A stretch of 64,000 nt of DNA from Bryum argenteum (GCA_037043015.1 CM073328.1:15659495-15723494); one strand, 5' to 3'. Shown: positions 23,512 to 35,696, counted from the stretch's first letter. Translations and numbers: made by a program. The notes: a model not told the origin generated them from the letters alone.

Positions 23512-24837
23512 TTGTAATGTAGGGGAATCTCGTGGACATAGAAAAAGGTTATTTCCATACTTAAACAAGAATTGAAGTGCTTCCTCTAACTCTTGAAATT
23601 GGCATAATAATATTCACCGGCATTCAATTTTCACAAAAAAAATCTTTTTAAAGGCGTTTCTTTAGATAATGATAAGAATTGCTAATTACACTTGAGTCAA
23701 ATATTAGATGTGGGCTTCAAAGAGCCTTACCTAGTTTATAAAGTGATAGTACATGCTCTTATTTTTGACTAAATTAGGAACGTTTTAAACAATTATTTTA
23801 AAAAAGTGCAGGTAACACGTGCACATTGGTTTTATACGCACATTGGTTCTATATATATACGAGCCGTCACATTGGTTCAATATATATACGAGCCGTCCTA
23901 GCGAGCCAAGGTGCAGCCCATGCCACGCCCTTAAGCCCCCCGAGTCAAATGCAACTCCTCATGCTATGCCCCATGGCGTGAAAGGTTGTCAATCAATGAC
24001 ACACCTTATTCATAATCTTTGCAGTATGTCTCTTCATGATGATCCCCATGGCATGAAAGGCCGTCAATCAATGACACACCTTATTCATAACCTATGCACT
24101 ATCTTTCCAATTTTTTTATTACAATGATATCAACTACACACCACGTTAACTTTATAATGATAATAAAAAAATAGGAATAATGGTATCCAATGATTGAACC
24201 CAACTTTAAATACCATTTATGGTTGAGGGTGCACATGGTTTGCCATAAGTGTATGTGGTGCAAAATTGAAATAATGACGTTTTTTGGACAAACATCACAT
24301 CGCCATGTCGGGAACAAATGCATTTGAGAGGAAGACATGAAATTCAAATCCCTAATTAGGTAATTACAAACTTTGATTATATTGTGAGAATTGATACTAC
24401 ATACTTTATACTTAAAAAAAACAAAAATGAAAATCAAAGTGCACATGGCATGTGCACTACTCACATAAGGGTTGTTTCCAAGGGTTTATGAATGTCTTTT
24501 GAAATGCATTACTAGCGGATGTGAGTTCATTTTAGATAATGTCATCTTTAAGATTGTGCTCTACGTTTACTAACGTGTCATATGCACTTTGAATGAAATT
24601 TGGGTTTCCAATTCAAGGGGTAAGTAATCGCCAATTTCATTCAAAGATAAAGCTCACATGTTTTATCATAGATCTACACACAAAAAAACCAAAATGCACG
24701 TTTCACGTCACGCATGATTTTGACAAAATCGATGTTTGGTATGGGAAATGAAAGGAGTAGGAACTCTTTTAAGGGGTGAAATAGTAAAAAGGAATTCAAG
24801 AGAGGGGGTGCCGGGGCTTCCTGAAAACCGAGAGGAA
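23512..24837. other. AT-rich spacer with tandem and palindromic motifs
   Basis: GGCATGAAAGG/GGCGTGAAAGG followed by GTCAATCAATGACACACC is duplicated at about 23968 and 24050. AGTGCACA-TGGCA-TGTGCACT (24438-24458) is a perfect 8-bp-arm palindrome of the R1 type. No gene seen. Confidence 0.5.
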
Positions 24838-25086
24838 CCTCAATTTTGTTAAAATGACACCATGCCATGTTCTATTTTGTCAAACCAAATCTTAAATTTG
24901 TCCTCATATGGAGTGGTGTATTCTGTAATATGACAAAAAAAAAAAATGTTACATTACTCCTTTATATATAGTGTCCCTTATTTTCAATAATATCACCTTC
25001 AAATTCTATTACCTCACATGATGTGCAGTTTAGAAACTTGAGGTGTGCCATTTTACTGGACTAATGCCATTTTAACGGAATTGGAG
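24838..25086 (+). mobile_element. MITE M1, second copy
   Basis: It aligns along its whole length with 3591-3845: CCTCAATT-TGTTAAAATG-CAC at the start, then CATGCCATGT, ATTACTCCTTTATATA, CACATGATGTGCAGTTTAGAAA-TTGAGGTGT, and TGCCATTTTAACGGAATTGGAG at the end. The ends are imperfect inverted repeats and the interior is non-coding. Confidence 0.7.
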
Positions 25087-25977
25087 TTCAAAGAAGTGGG
25101 GTGCGGTTATTATTGCCGCTCGGATGCTGGAGAGAACCAAGAAGTGCTCGTCTCCTACCCATCCATTCTATAGATGTAGGCTTGTAAGAGCTTAGCAAGG
25201 GGACAAACACACAAATCATTTCCACAATGGTACCACCTCTACACCTCGTTGATGATCATTATTGCTTTAGCAACAACAAATGGCCACTAACTCCATTATA
25301 CAATTTTAAGCAAAATGTATTATGTGTCAATGTGATCTTAAGCTTAAAGCTAAAAAGACCCAATCAAAGCTTCAACCCTAACTAGTACGTCCGTGCGGCG
25401 TTGCCACGCTCATACAAATAATTTCCAAGTATTCTTAAGGTCGTAAATACTTTGAAATTTAATATCATTGGATCCGACGACCCAATTCGTGATCCGATTT
25501 TTTTTTCCACATCTCTAAAAAAGAAAACGCTTCCAATGCCACCTCATGCGCCCTGTTCCGGCCGGCAATATCTCTAATCATAATGTCACGTCTAAAACAA
25601 ACAAACTACTTGCCTTAAAAGATAATTTGAGAATTGCATTCTCCAAACACCAGATCCACTTAGTGGCGGACCACATACTTCCACTCCCCCAAAGTTGACC
25701 CATAGAAAACATTCAATGTCTTGGAAAGTGGGGGGATAAAAGTTGATCGTGGAGACCAGGCACGTTCTCAGAAAATGGCGAAGCCTTTAAAAGCGGCATG
25801 ATTGCAAAGGTTCAAATCCAAAGAGAACTTACAAAACTCAAATGGCCCCAACCATGGCACCTCATGAGAGATTTGTATGAAGTCGTGTTTCTTTTTGACG
25901 TAGAGTGACCAAATGCCAAGTGGTCAAGATTTAAGTTTTTGTAGCATCTTTTGTTACACCATTTAATAAACAATAGA
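25087..25977. other. Spacer
   Basis: No gene recognised. Confidence 0.5.
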
Positions 25978-25980
25978 TTG

Positions 25981-26040
<60 letters not shown>
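25978..26040. repeat. (TA)n microsatellite
   Basis: About 60 bp of uninterrupted TA dinucleotides. Confidence 0.95.
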
Positions 26041-26049
<9 letters not shown>

Positions 26050-26181
26050 TTGAATTATCATGTGGAAGCATTTGTAATATGCAATATGTCAGTAGAAATG
26101 TGCAATTTGTAAAGCGTGAACCATTACTAATGTAATTATTATATAGGCTAGATTGTATAAATATTTGAGAATATTTTTTTC

Positions 26182-26530
26182 AAAAGTGCACGTGACATGC
26201 GCACTTTGTTTTGTTTGAATATACGGTATGAAATAGAGAGCATGTAATTCCATTATGATACACAAAAATAGAGTTGTTGATTGCCTATTATCTAAATTTA
26301 GAACATCGTTTTTGAACGTGCGCAATTTGGAATTGTTTGTATAAATAAATTATATTGCATGTAAAATCATTTATGATAAAGCAAATATAAGTTAATGATC
26401 ACCTATTTTCTAAGTTCAAACATGGTGTATGCCTGAAAATTCACATGGTCCATCAAAAGTGCACACCGACATGGATAATTGGCACCAAGTGATTAGTCCA
26501 AGTGGAGTTGCCTACCTTTCATCTTCCTTG
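26182..26530 (+). repeat. Dispersed repeat R1, copy B
   Basis: Full-length match to 1-368, including the opening hairpin AAAAGTGCACGTGACATGCGCACTTTG, the TATGAAATA-AGAGCATGT block and the ending GTTGCCTACCTTTCATCTTCCTTG. Conservation at both edges marks the repeat limits. Confidence 0.75.
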
Positions 26531-27159
26531 GTGCACAATATTCATCCATTCAATAGTAATCTAGTACATCTATAACCTCTAAACGAGTCAAACGTAGAAA
26601 ATACAACATTTTGGATGACAAGATGACTTCTCCATTAGAGTCCTTTCTGAATGAAATTACTTGGGTTAGATTATAATTAATTTTAGTTTGTGTGGTGAAA
26701 TTTTCAAACTCAAATAAGAATGTTTGTAAAAATGACATTCATTTTAGTGAATGTAGCTCTTGTTTAAAGGTTTCCAAGCATGGAGCATGTTTTATCAATG
26801 CAAGCTGAGTAACACGTGAAATCCATTTTACTTTGTCATTGAATTTTTTTGTAATCGTGCTCTCCTCATAAAATCCAACAACTTTATAGTTGGAAGATTC
26901 TTCATTTGAATAAATTTGTACCAATGTTTCTGAAAAAATTTGAAGAATACATGGTTACTTGAGGAGTTCTGTCTCCTTTAGCCACTATTTGATCCTAACA
27001 TTTTTTGTTGGGTTGGAATTTAATTTGAATCTAGCTTTTGTGGTACAAGCATTACATTTCAATGCAAAGGGTCTAGTTTTGGACTTGTTTGCCACACCTT
27101 GTAAAGAAGTTGCAATTGGTCATGTTGTTGTGTAAAGCTTAAACATTTAGTCCCATATG
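26531..27159. repeat. Dispersed repeat R2-related spacer
   Basis: Blocks such as TAGTTTGTGTGGT-GAA, GACATTCATTTTAGTGAATG and TCTAGTTTTGGAC resemble 4540-5270 and 33985-34430. Decayed, non-coding. Confidence 0.4.
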
Positions 27160-27640
27160 CTCTTTTTCTCTTGGAATATTGTTGTTATATTTCAATTATG
27201 TGAAGTATCTGAAGTTCAGCTTGCTCTCCTTGTGCAGGTGTATACTTGAAGAATCTCCTTCCAGATTTGCATTCTACATTTCCATCTCAATGATTAACCC
27301 TTAAACGTCATATGCTTTCCTGATACGACACCCAAAATCTCTTTTAAACTCCATTTTTAGCAGTATTCTATTTTTAATTTGCTTGAGCTCTATTCTAAGA
27401 AAGTATAGATCTCTTTAAGGTGCTCAGTTTGGAATTCTAAAAATTCCATTTGGTATGATGGAGTGTAAGTTATGAGCAAGATTCTCTCAAAAAAAAACCC
27501 AACCCCTCGGGCTCGGTCTGACGTTTAAGGGTTAACAATATAGGAAAGAATTAGGTGGTGAAAGGTCTTGAATTCAGCCAGAGAGAACTTACACATATTC
27601 TCCTCTCTATGGCGGATGGTCATGGTCACTAAATAAGAGT
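27160..27640 (+). pseudogene. IRE1 luminal-domain remnant, intron 3 and exon 4
   Basis: Sequence before 27240 matches intron 3 of copies 1 and 2 (CTTGGAA-ATTG-TGTTATATTTCAATT-TGTGAAGT-TCTG, then GCTCTCCTTGTGCAG). Exon 4 follows, with TACTTGAAGAATCTCCTTCCAGAT against TACATGAAGAATCTGCTTCCGAAT of copy 1. The match resumes after a TTAA MITE (27294-27535) with ATAGGAAAGAA-T-GGTGGTGAAAGG and GAGAACTTACAC-TATTCTC, the 3' flank of copy 1. Upstream exons are absent. It shows that the duplicated unit extended beyond the stop codon. Confidence 0.75.
27294..27535. mobile_element. TTAA MITE T2 inside IRE1 remnant (242 bp)
   Basis: TTAACCCTTAAACGTCA at 27294 and TGACGTTTAAGGGTTAA ending 27535 are perfect inverted repeats with TTAA at both edges. 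The flanking DNA aligns with the uninterrupted paralog at 8112-8135, where AGTAACGAAATAGG stands at the insertion point, so this is a directly visible insertion with TTAA target use. Confidence 0.88.
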
Positions 27641-27797
27641 CCTGAGTAGTGTTTCAATCTTCCTCTACTTTCTCAACATTTCTTAGATTGTGTGTGAGGA
27701 AGAGAAGCTATTTTCACTTTTGGACATCTTGTCCATATGTATGTAGAAAAATAAATGAATACAACAACCAATTTATGTACAACAAAAGATAGATATC

Positions 27798-28297
27798 TTA
27801 TTTATGGATGGATAGATGGATGGATCCATGGATGGATGGCTGGATGGCTGGATCGATGGATCGATGGGCGGATGGGTGGATGGATGGATGGACCGATCGA
27901 TCGATGGGTGGATGACTGGATCGATGGATAGATGGATGGATGGATGGATCGAATAATGGATGGATGGATCCATGGATGGATGGATGGATCAATGGGTGGA
28001 TGGATGGATCGATCGATCGGTGGAACGATCGATGGATGGATGGATCGATCGGTGGAACGATGGATGGATGGATTGAATGATGGATCGATGGATCGATGGA
28101 TGGATCGATCGGTGGAACGATGGATGGATGGATTGAATGATGGATCGATGGATGGATGGATGGATCGATCGATCGATGGATGGATCAATGGATGGATCGA
28201 TGGATGGATCGATGGATGGATCGATGGATGGATGGATGGACGGATGGATGGATCGATCGGTGGAACGATGGATGGATGGATCGATGGATGGATGGAC
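27798..28297. repeat. (GGAT)n-type tetranucleotide microsatellite
   Basis: About 500 bp of GGAT/GATC tetramers with blocks of higher-order repetition (GATCGATCGGTGGAACGATGGATGG recurs at about 28010, 28040, 28105 and 28250). All six frames are open because no stop can be formed, so the long ORFs here (SIHP or MDGW repeats) are artefacts. Confidence 0.95.
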
Positions 28298-28899
28298 AAA
28301 AACACACTATTCTACACTATAGGGACGCATTATCTCAGAACTCAAAAATTATGATCAGAACCAATATGCATGCTCATCAGCTGCATGGTGTAGTGGTCAG
28401 ATTGAACAACCTATAAAGAGAGAGTCTTGATTTTTGGGATTGAGTTGGATTCTCAGTAAATTTGTTCTTGAAGACATAGAATTTCTATTTTCTTTTTGTT
28501 TATTTATTTAGGAATTGTCTAAGAACAAACCTGCTATAATGTTACATGATGTTACGGTATATTGCTTGTTTCTTTGTAAAAGTTAGCATAACCCTTGATG
28601 AAGATTGACAATAATTAGTTGAAATTAAAAATTTTACAAAATTACATCAAAAATATGAAACATCATTAAAAAATACACCAAAATTTGAAAAATTTGCACC
28701 TTGCTTTATAAGAGGGCAGTCATGAGGGTTTCTAGAAGTTTTGAGTCCTTACGACAATAGTAATATTGATAGGCTCGCCCAAGCCAAGCAGGGGAGACAG
28801 GTTTGGATACCAAGCCGAGCCGATGTGCCGAACCGGGGAGCCAGGTATGGAAATAGGCTTGGCGCACGTCTAGGTGACCATCTCCCTCCACGTCCGCTC
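28298..28899. other. Spacer
   Basis: No gene. GCATGGTGTAGTGGTCAGATT at 28382-28402 resembles a Pol III A box but lacks a matching B box and a tRNA fold. Confidence 0.45.
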
Positions 28900-29779
28900 C
28901 GTAATTCTTTGATTTATCCTACTGTCGTTGCCCCCGCGCATCTGCTTCTAATGTTGTTTCTTCTTTTCCGCTTGTTTTTTGTTGTTCCTTTTGCGCGCTT
29001 ATCTGCGTGCGTGCTTCTTGCCATCTCAGGGTTTCGGAGGGAAGGCAGGGAAGGTGTAGGTGTAGTGTGTCAGGGTTTTGGAGGTAACGCGGGTGAGGTG
29101 AGGAGGCTTACGCGTAGGGAGCTATGTGATTAATTTTCGAGGCTCAGCGCAAGGAGGAGTTTGTAGGAGGGCAAGGAAGTGAAGAGAGTATCTGAACAAC
29201 CACCAAGAAGCTGCGAGGACGTGCGAGGGTGCGAGGGACTTGCGAGCATTGCCAATCAGGTATTTTCTGATCCTCCGTGATTCTTATCACAATTGATAGT
29301 TGACCTGCCCCCACACCGGAACTTTCGAATGCGCACCAGAATTATTGAGAAACGGCTACCGGCACTTGGGCTTCGTAGCCTTGTTTGGATGCATAGTATA
29401 CACATTCTTGTGCATATAAGTTCGTATTTGATACACTGAGAGAATCAGCATGTGCTGTGTGAGCCTGTGAGGACGGAACACTTTGAAAGAAATTGCAGTT
29501 TTTCGTTTTCGTGTTGATCGTACAACATGTTTGAGAGGTTGTACCTTCTTGAGTAAGGATTCATTACATGTTTACAAGGATAGCGAACTAGGTACTACTT
29601 GATGAACATGTTTCATACAACTGACGGACTGCTACCTCGTTTTGCAGGCTGTGACTGAGCATCGACCTTACTTCTATATTTGTGTCTTAGACGGCGTTTT
29701 CAATGAGCAGGCTTGAAGTTCAGATTGTGTCACGGCCGCATGTGAGATTCTGGAGGCATGATCAATCAAGCTCAGACAG
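28900..29779 (+). other. Possible 5' end of a broken gene
   Basis: Composition rises in GC from about 28740. Purine- and pyrimidine-rich leader-like sequence ends with CAATCAG/GTATTTTC (donor at about 29258), and TTTTGCAG (about 29648) is a plausible acceptor. An ATG at 29703 opens a 77-nt exon (MSRLEVQIVSRPHVRF...) ending CAGACAG/GTTAGA at 29779. No family is recognised in 25 codons, and the following DNA is repeat. The layout resembles the desaturase gene here (GC-rich leader, leader intron, short first exon), so a truncated gene is possible. Confidence 0.3.
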
Positions 29780-29929
29780 GTTAGACACTCACAGTACATG
29801 ATTGTCCGAGATCGGGAGGTTGTCAGTCTCTTAGTTTAGGGTTACATATGTGTTGTTTATTGGGATGTGGAGAATCTCCAGATCCCAATAAATGGAGTAC
29901 ATGTGTTCCATGGTCCCTATAATATCCTT

Positions 29930-30420
29930 ATAATATAAGGAGTTGAAGGAACAAGGAATGTCGAACATGTAAAAATTGGAGCAAACTAAGAAGTGAAGAG
30001 GAGATCAAGGGAGCATGGAACAAGAACTAAGAAGTAGGAACAAAGAATAGGAAATGAGAACGGAGGATGGAAATTAGGAACAAATTATGGGAATCGGGAA
30101 AGAATGATGGAAACCAAGAAGGGAAGTTGTAGGAGGGGGAAATCAAAAGAAAGGATGTGAACTGAAAACGGGACAACGCATGGGGAAATGAGAAGAAGGA
30201 AACATAGGACATGCTATAAATTTTAATAAGCAAGAGGACCATCACCAAGGGAACCGAGTATAGTGGGTAGTTTTTGAAGAACACCAAATAAAGAGCTCAC
30301 CCATGAGGTTGAGGAGGACCTTACTTACGAACTATTTAGATACTATTTTTTTTTTTTGTGTGTATGTATAGAGGACACAGATATATACAAGTCCTTATCC
30401 GTGTCCTTCGAACATGGATA
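29930..30420. repeat. Long direct repeat R3, left copy
   Basis: A purine-rich stretch of GGAACAAGGAA-like words ends GGACATGCTATAAAT-TT-A-AAGCA and GTAGTTTTTGAAGA-CACCAAATAAA. It is collinear with 32880-33830, in the same orientation. The two copies flank a retropepsin ORF, so they could be LTRs of an old element, but TG...CA ends and a target duplication were not found. Confidence 0.5.
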
Positions 30421-31392
30421 TCAAAAATGTTGAATCGAAATTTTAAAAAACATATAAAAACTCTAGACGCAGGTATAAATATAAATACAAAGTTGGAGGA
30501 TTCTCAATAGGGTAATTTTTTTCTTATACCTCCGTTTGGATCTTTTTTGAATTTTGATCTAACCTTTTTGATGTCTATGTCCTCTCAACACGGGTAAGGA
30601 CTTGTTCTTTTAAATACAGAGAAAAGATTTAACATAGTTACTATATTAGAGTGATCTTTGTTGCTAAATTATATGAGTAATTTTGAAGCGTTGGTGCCCT
30701 TTCAATAATCTAATTTACTCTTCACATCTTTTATTCATCCCTTCACAACTGATGCAAAAATAGCTTATCTTGATGCTCATGTAATCCACCAACTTTTGAG
30801 GTAATATTTTCTCACTTTAATTCATTGCAATTTGCACCTTGCAACTAATATTTTGTGAATTTTGGCAATAGAATCTTTCTAAATGGTTTTTCTTCACGCT
30901 AATGGGTGAAACCAAGAAGGCAAGCTTTGGAGTTATATATTTGGAAAAGCCAAAGAGGGAATATTCAGGTAAGTATTCTTAACCCAAAAATTAAACTCCA
31001 AATTCGATCTCAAGAAGAGCTTTATCTTCTTTAGACGACTACACTCGTCATTGAAGAACTTGAGTCTTGGTTTTGATGGATTTTATATAACTCCAACCAC
31101 TCCTCCTCTCAAATTGTTGTGGATGTGCATTTGAGAGTGCTCACATGAAGAGCAAAAGTCCATATATTGTGTAAATTTTCAATCTAACATATGTGATGTT
31201 TTTATGTAAGTAACTCTCTTCAAAACAACATTTTTAGAATATCATGTGTACTTGTTATGAAACCGAAACATTGGATTATTTTTTAGAAAAATTAAAAAGT
31301 GTTGATTGTAGTAGGAGTAGATTTGAATACATACTAGCTCCTTTAGCACAAATAAAATTGCAAGTTAACTAGTTCTTTAGATATAGTATAGT
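30421..31392. other. AT-rich sequence between R3 and retropepsin ORF
   Basis: No motif beyond low-complexity AT-rich DNA. Confidence 0.4.
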
Positions 31393-32106
31393 ATGAAGAA
31401 AGAGGAAATTGCACCAGAAACTATACCAGTGTGCACTCTTTGTAAAGCACTAAATAGACCCTCACACAAGTGTTGTTTGCAAAGACTTTGGAAACATGTT
31501 GAAGATGCTACAAAGATGGAAACAAGAATAACAAATAAAAATAAACCGGTTGCAAAAGCAAAAAATGTAACGCGTATGTTACCGGTGAAGTCTCAAATGT
31601 CAAATCTATATGGTATGGCCAAACCAACATCAACATGGATGGTGGACGAGAATATCAAGGTGGAGGAGCCAATGAGCTCAAATACATTCCAAAGTTGGGA
31701 ACACATGAAATTACGGGGGCGGGTAATGGGTAAAGAAGTTATGGTACTCATTGACTCAGGATGTACTCACAATTTTATCAACTCTGCCGTAGTAAAGGCT
31801 CTACCAGACTTAAAACCTACTGCACTAGATCCATATATAGTTCACTTACCAGATGGTAGCAACCACTTATGGAATCGGCAAGTGAAGAATGTGCCACTCC
31901 GAATACAAACATACTACGATTTGCTTACTTTTGGGGTCATGGACCTTGCGCACATTGATGTCATTTTAGGACAACAATGGCTATTTGCCAAGGATCCTCA
32001 TATCTCCTTTCGTAAGCATATTGTAGAGCTTCAACACAATCACAAGCATCATAAGCTTGTTGGAGAGAAGGGCCTTCCTGATGGTGCTTTAGTTGGCGGT
32101 TATTGA
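31393..32106 (+). CDS. Retrotransposon-type aspartic protease ORF, 237 aa
   Basis: An intact frame with a cysteine/histidine cluster near the N-terminus (CTLCKALNRPSHKC, residues about 14-27), a basic linker, and a pepsin-like half-domain: MVLIDSGCTHNFIN at about residues 117-130 has the catalytic D-S-G, and DVILGQQWL at about 188-196 is the hydrophobic-G motif of retropepsins. This arrangement is found between Gag and reverse transcriptase in Ty3/gypsy elements, but no reverse transcriptase follows within 800 bp. It is either the surviving Gag-protease part of a decayed element or the sole gene of a non-autonomous one. It lies between the direct repeats R3. The frame has stayed open in AT-rich surroundings. 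Confidence 0.65.
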   Translation: MKKEEIAPETIPVCTLCKALNRPSHKCCLQRLWKHVEDATKMETRITNKNKPVAKAKNVTRMLPVKSQMSNLYGMAKPTSTWMVDENIKVEEPMSSNTFQSWEHMKLRGRVMGKEVMVLIDSGCTHNFINSAVVKALPDLKPTALDPYIVHLPDGSNHLWNRQVKNVPLRIQTYYDLLTFGVMDLAHIDVILGQQWLFAKDPHISFRKHIVELQHNHKHHKLVGEKGLPDGALVGGY

Positions 32107-32879
32107 TGAGATCCATTATACTTTTTGGTTTCACTACATTAGTGGCTCTCAACAACTAAGTTCAATCCTTGAGCGGGCCGGATGTCAAATCTTGACATTC
32201 ATGATGTGGCTAGGGATGTTTGAATCTTTTCTATTTTCATCCTGAAAATTCTCATCCCTCTTTCCTGAATTCTATTAGCAAACGGGTCTATTTTAGTGTT
32301 GTTGGCATTTTGCAATACATTGTGATTTTCTCAATCACAACGGCGTGTTTATAGGAAACAATTTTTGTCAAAAAGGATGCACATCCAATTTCTGATTCAA
32401 AATTTGTCATTTGGTGATTAAAATTGAGTAACTGGGACTCTTACCAATTTGCATGAGAATAAAAAAAATTAGGGAAGACAGGTAAAGAGTAAGTAAGCCA
32501 TATATTAGAAAGAAGTAGTAGATTTGTGAGTATTTGCAACCTTCAAGGCGGTTGAGCTTCTATTTTTGAGTGCACCTTGTATTCAAAAAAGTCTCAACAT
32601 ATAAGGTTTTATGAATAAAGACCAATGTGATAGACATCAATAACAATCAAATACTACTACTTACTGAAACTCTTCACAATCTTGAAACTCTTCAAAATCT
32701 TAAAAACTCTTCATACCATGTATACATGATCAAATGATGATGATCATAACCATGCATGTATGGTGGATCACCAAGGACGGACAAACAAAACCCTAATCGT
32801 GTTCTTATATATATAGAGATACGATTTGTCTATCCTTGGCAATCCTATACATTCATGTATGGTCATGGTCATCATCATT
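32107..32879. other. Spacer
   Basis: No gene. TAAAACTCTTCA-A-CTTG-like words repeat at 32660-32715. Confidence 0.4.
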
Positions 32880-33830
32880 TCAATAATATAACAAGAAGTT
32901 AAAGGGACGAAGAATAGGAAGATGAAAATGGGAGCAAATAAGGAGTCAACGGAAGATGAAGGGAACATCGGAGGTGAACTAGGAACGAGAAATAAATGAT
33001 TGGAATTGGAACGGAGGATGAGAACGAGGAACAAATAATTACAAGAAGGAATGAATGATAGAAACTAGGGATGAATGATGGTATTCGGGAATGAATGATG
33101 GCAACAAAGAAGGGGAGTTAGAAGATGAGAAACCAGGAACAAGAGTTTGGAGATAGGGAACTATTAACCCTTAAACGCCGAAGCAGCCCAAAATTGGATC
33201 ACATCATCTTTTAAACTTGGGCATCATGAATAGTGCACTTTTTGAACTTGGGCATCATGAATGATCCAATCAATGATGAGCTTGCAACCTCCTACAAGGT
33301 TATGTACAACCCCAACCTATCTACCACAATCCTTTCAAAGCACAAAATCACTCATACGAGTTGTGATTTGAATTCTAAAATTTCACTTTTTGAATGCATC
33401 AGAAGATGGTGACCAGTTTGACATCAAAATATAAGTGAAGAGTTGAGTACATTGAGAGCTACGGAGGAGATTCTCTTGGAATATGACCCGTCGGGTCACC
33501 CTAGGCGTTTAAGGGTTAACTAAAAATGAGATAATGAGGAACTAAAACAGAGGACAGGAAACAAGGGAACGAGGAAATGGAGGACATGCTATAAATCTTG
33601 AAAAGCAGGGGGGCCAAGAAGAAGCGTATGAAGGACATGTTGTAAATCTTGAAAAGCAGGGAAACCATCAACGAGGGAACTCGGGATAGAGGGTAGTTTT
33701 TGAAGAGCACCAAATAAATAAAGAGCTCACCTATGGGGACGAGGAGACCTTACTCACAAATTAATCAAATACTTTTTTCTTGCGTGTTCGGAGGACATGA
33801 GTATATGCCATAGTGTATATTAGTCTTCTA
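32880..33830. repeat. Long direct repeat R3, right copy (with nested MITE)
   Basis: It aligns with 29930-30420. The excess length is explained by the TTAA MITE at 33164-33519, absent from the left copy, and by an internal duplication of GGACATG-T-TAAATCTTGAAAAGCAGG at about 33582-33662. Confidence 0.5.
33164..33519. mobile_element. TTAA MITE T3 (356 bp)
   Basis: TTAACCCTTAAACGCC at 33164 and GGCGTTTAAGGGTTAA ending 33519 are perfect 16-bp inverted repeats. The interior matches 47316-47685 in reverse orientation (AGCCCAAAATTGGATCAC, TTGGGCATCATGAATAGTGCA, GGTGACCAGTTTGACATCAAAATATAAGTG). Two full copies with the same limits define the family. Confidence 0.92.
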
Positions 33831-34916
33831 TTATTTGGGTAGGTAATCACGATCAAATTATCTATTGGTTCAGTATCAAACCCTATGTATGCCAAATGAA
33901 GCAATTTAACATTTGGATAGGAGGCTAAAACTAAGAAGAGTCATAGCTTCTTTAATTATTCACTTTGTAACAATATTTCTTTGCATTGAGTTTTATATCA
34001 AGTCTACTTTCTCTCATAAATTTTTGGAATGTATTTAAGATGGTAGAATTCATGACATGCATTTTTGTGAAAGCAACTTCTGCCTTGGAGTTAGAAGTAT
34101 GGGTCATATTATACCATTACAAGCCAATTATTTAAATCAAAATTAGAAAGTCAAGATTGACAACAACGTATGTACGATCTTAAGATGAGCTTAGTATTTT
34201 TTAGTTGGAGTAATTCTCATTGTATTTGCAATGATGTTTCTGTATTGAAAACATAAAAAAACGTGGTCTTGAGTAGTTGTATTCCCTTCTTCCAACAACA
34301 GATTGTAACTTTAGTTAGGTTTGGTTCCAATTTGAATCTAGTTTTTGTGGTAGAATTTTTAGCTTAATCCAAGATGTAACAAAAAGATGGCTTAATTTTA
34401 GTGCAAAAGAGTCTAATTTTGGATAAATTTTCCTTTCATATATGATGAACATTCTAAAACGAAACAAACCAAACCACATGCCATAAATAATAAATACGTG
34501 AAGCTTATATAAACAGTCTTGAACAATTTGATCACAATTTGGAGTTGTGTAACTCTTGGAATAGTTAATGATGCAGTACAAAATATATCAAATATACTAA
34601 AATGTTGTAAATACTTACAACATGATATGTTCTATTTCACACACATCGACAACAATTTAGTTAATTTTTTTGACTGGACTTTGTTATCCATACAGTCTTT
34701 ATTATTTAATGAATTTTGATCTTTCCCCTCACATTCAAAACATCTCAATATACCCATATAAATTTAGAACATTTTTGTACATATCCAAGTATAGAGATAC
34801 ACACAGAATAGTTATTATTGATTGTCTATAATGCCTCTTCTCACTTAGGATATGTCATTGCGAAGCTATTGACCTAGTGCTCATTTGGACCAATTCCATT
34901 CAAAGTAAAATATATC
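33831..34916. repeat. AT-rich spacer with R2-like blocks
   Basis: TATCAAGTCTA, GACATGCATTTT-GTGAA and ATTACAAGCCAATTAT resemble 4545-4690. No gene. Confidence 0.4.
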
Positions 34917-35696
34917 TTAACCCCTAGATTTCCTTGTGTTTTTTGAGACCCTGAAACTAGAAAACTGCGATTTTAGACCACTATGCACTCCCGAGAGTAT
35001 GAACCAAATTGTTTTACTTTTTTTAGATTTTTGACCGTAAGATCTGGTACCTTACCCTATTTGAAAGAACTGATGTAAAATTCAACCGTTGGATGTTTGT
35101 CATTTGTGAGATCATAACGTTCAAAGTTTCAGCAAAAGTTTTTTTTGGCATTGCCCGGGAGCAATGGTGCAAATGGGCCAAAGGGGGAGTTGACTTTTAT
35201 TGGCCCAAATATTTTGGGCACATTTTTTTTCATGTAGGTAACTAAGTTTTCTACGCCTATGCAAAATATTAGGATGTGAAACCTCTTTTAGAACCTTCAT
35301 CAACAACAAATTCCGCACAGGGGTCACAAATAGGACTTTCTGGGTGAATTATGACAAACTCTTGTAGAAACATGAGACTTTTGAATTTCGTTCAAGTCAA
35401 CGGTGAAAGTGTAGGTTTGAAGATTTGTGAATTTTTGGCACAAATTTTGTGTGAAAATTTTAAAATCTAATTTACTTATGAATTTACAATGGCAAACTAG
35501 TGAAAAATATGTAATACCTAAGAGGGGCAGCTTAGCAAAGTCAGGCCCTTCCTTCACCCCCTCGATTCCCATTGCAATTTATGACAAACTTGTCAGTAGA
35601 AAAATTGTAGTCATAACTACATGTCATATATGTCATAAAGATCCTCCTAAAATAACTAAGAAAATGGCTACGATGCTGAAGGTGTTAGATAGTCTG

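Noticed and set aside
27802..28354. Long ORFs rich in SIHP or MDGW on both strands
   Set aside because: They are translations of a tetranucleotide repeat that cannot form stops in these frames.
28382..28450. tRNA-like A box
   Set aside because: No cloverleaf, no good B box, and no repeat partner in the window.
28741..29133. 130-residue ORF with hydrophobic middle
   Set aside because: Composition fits a GC-rich leader region, and no domain is seen; splice-like signals suggest untranslated sequence.
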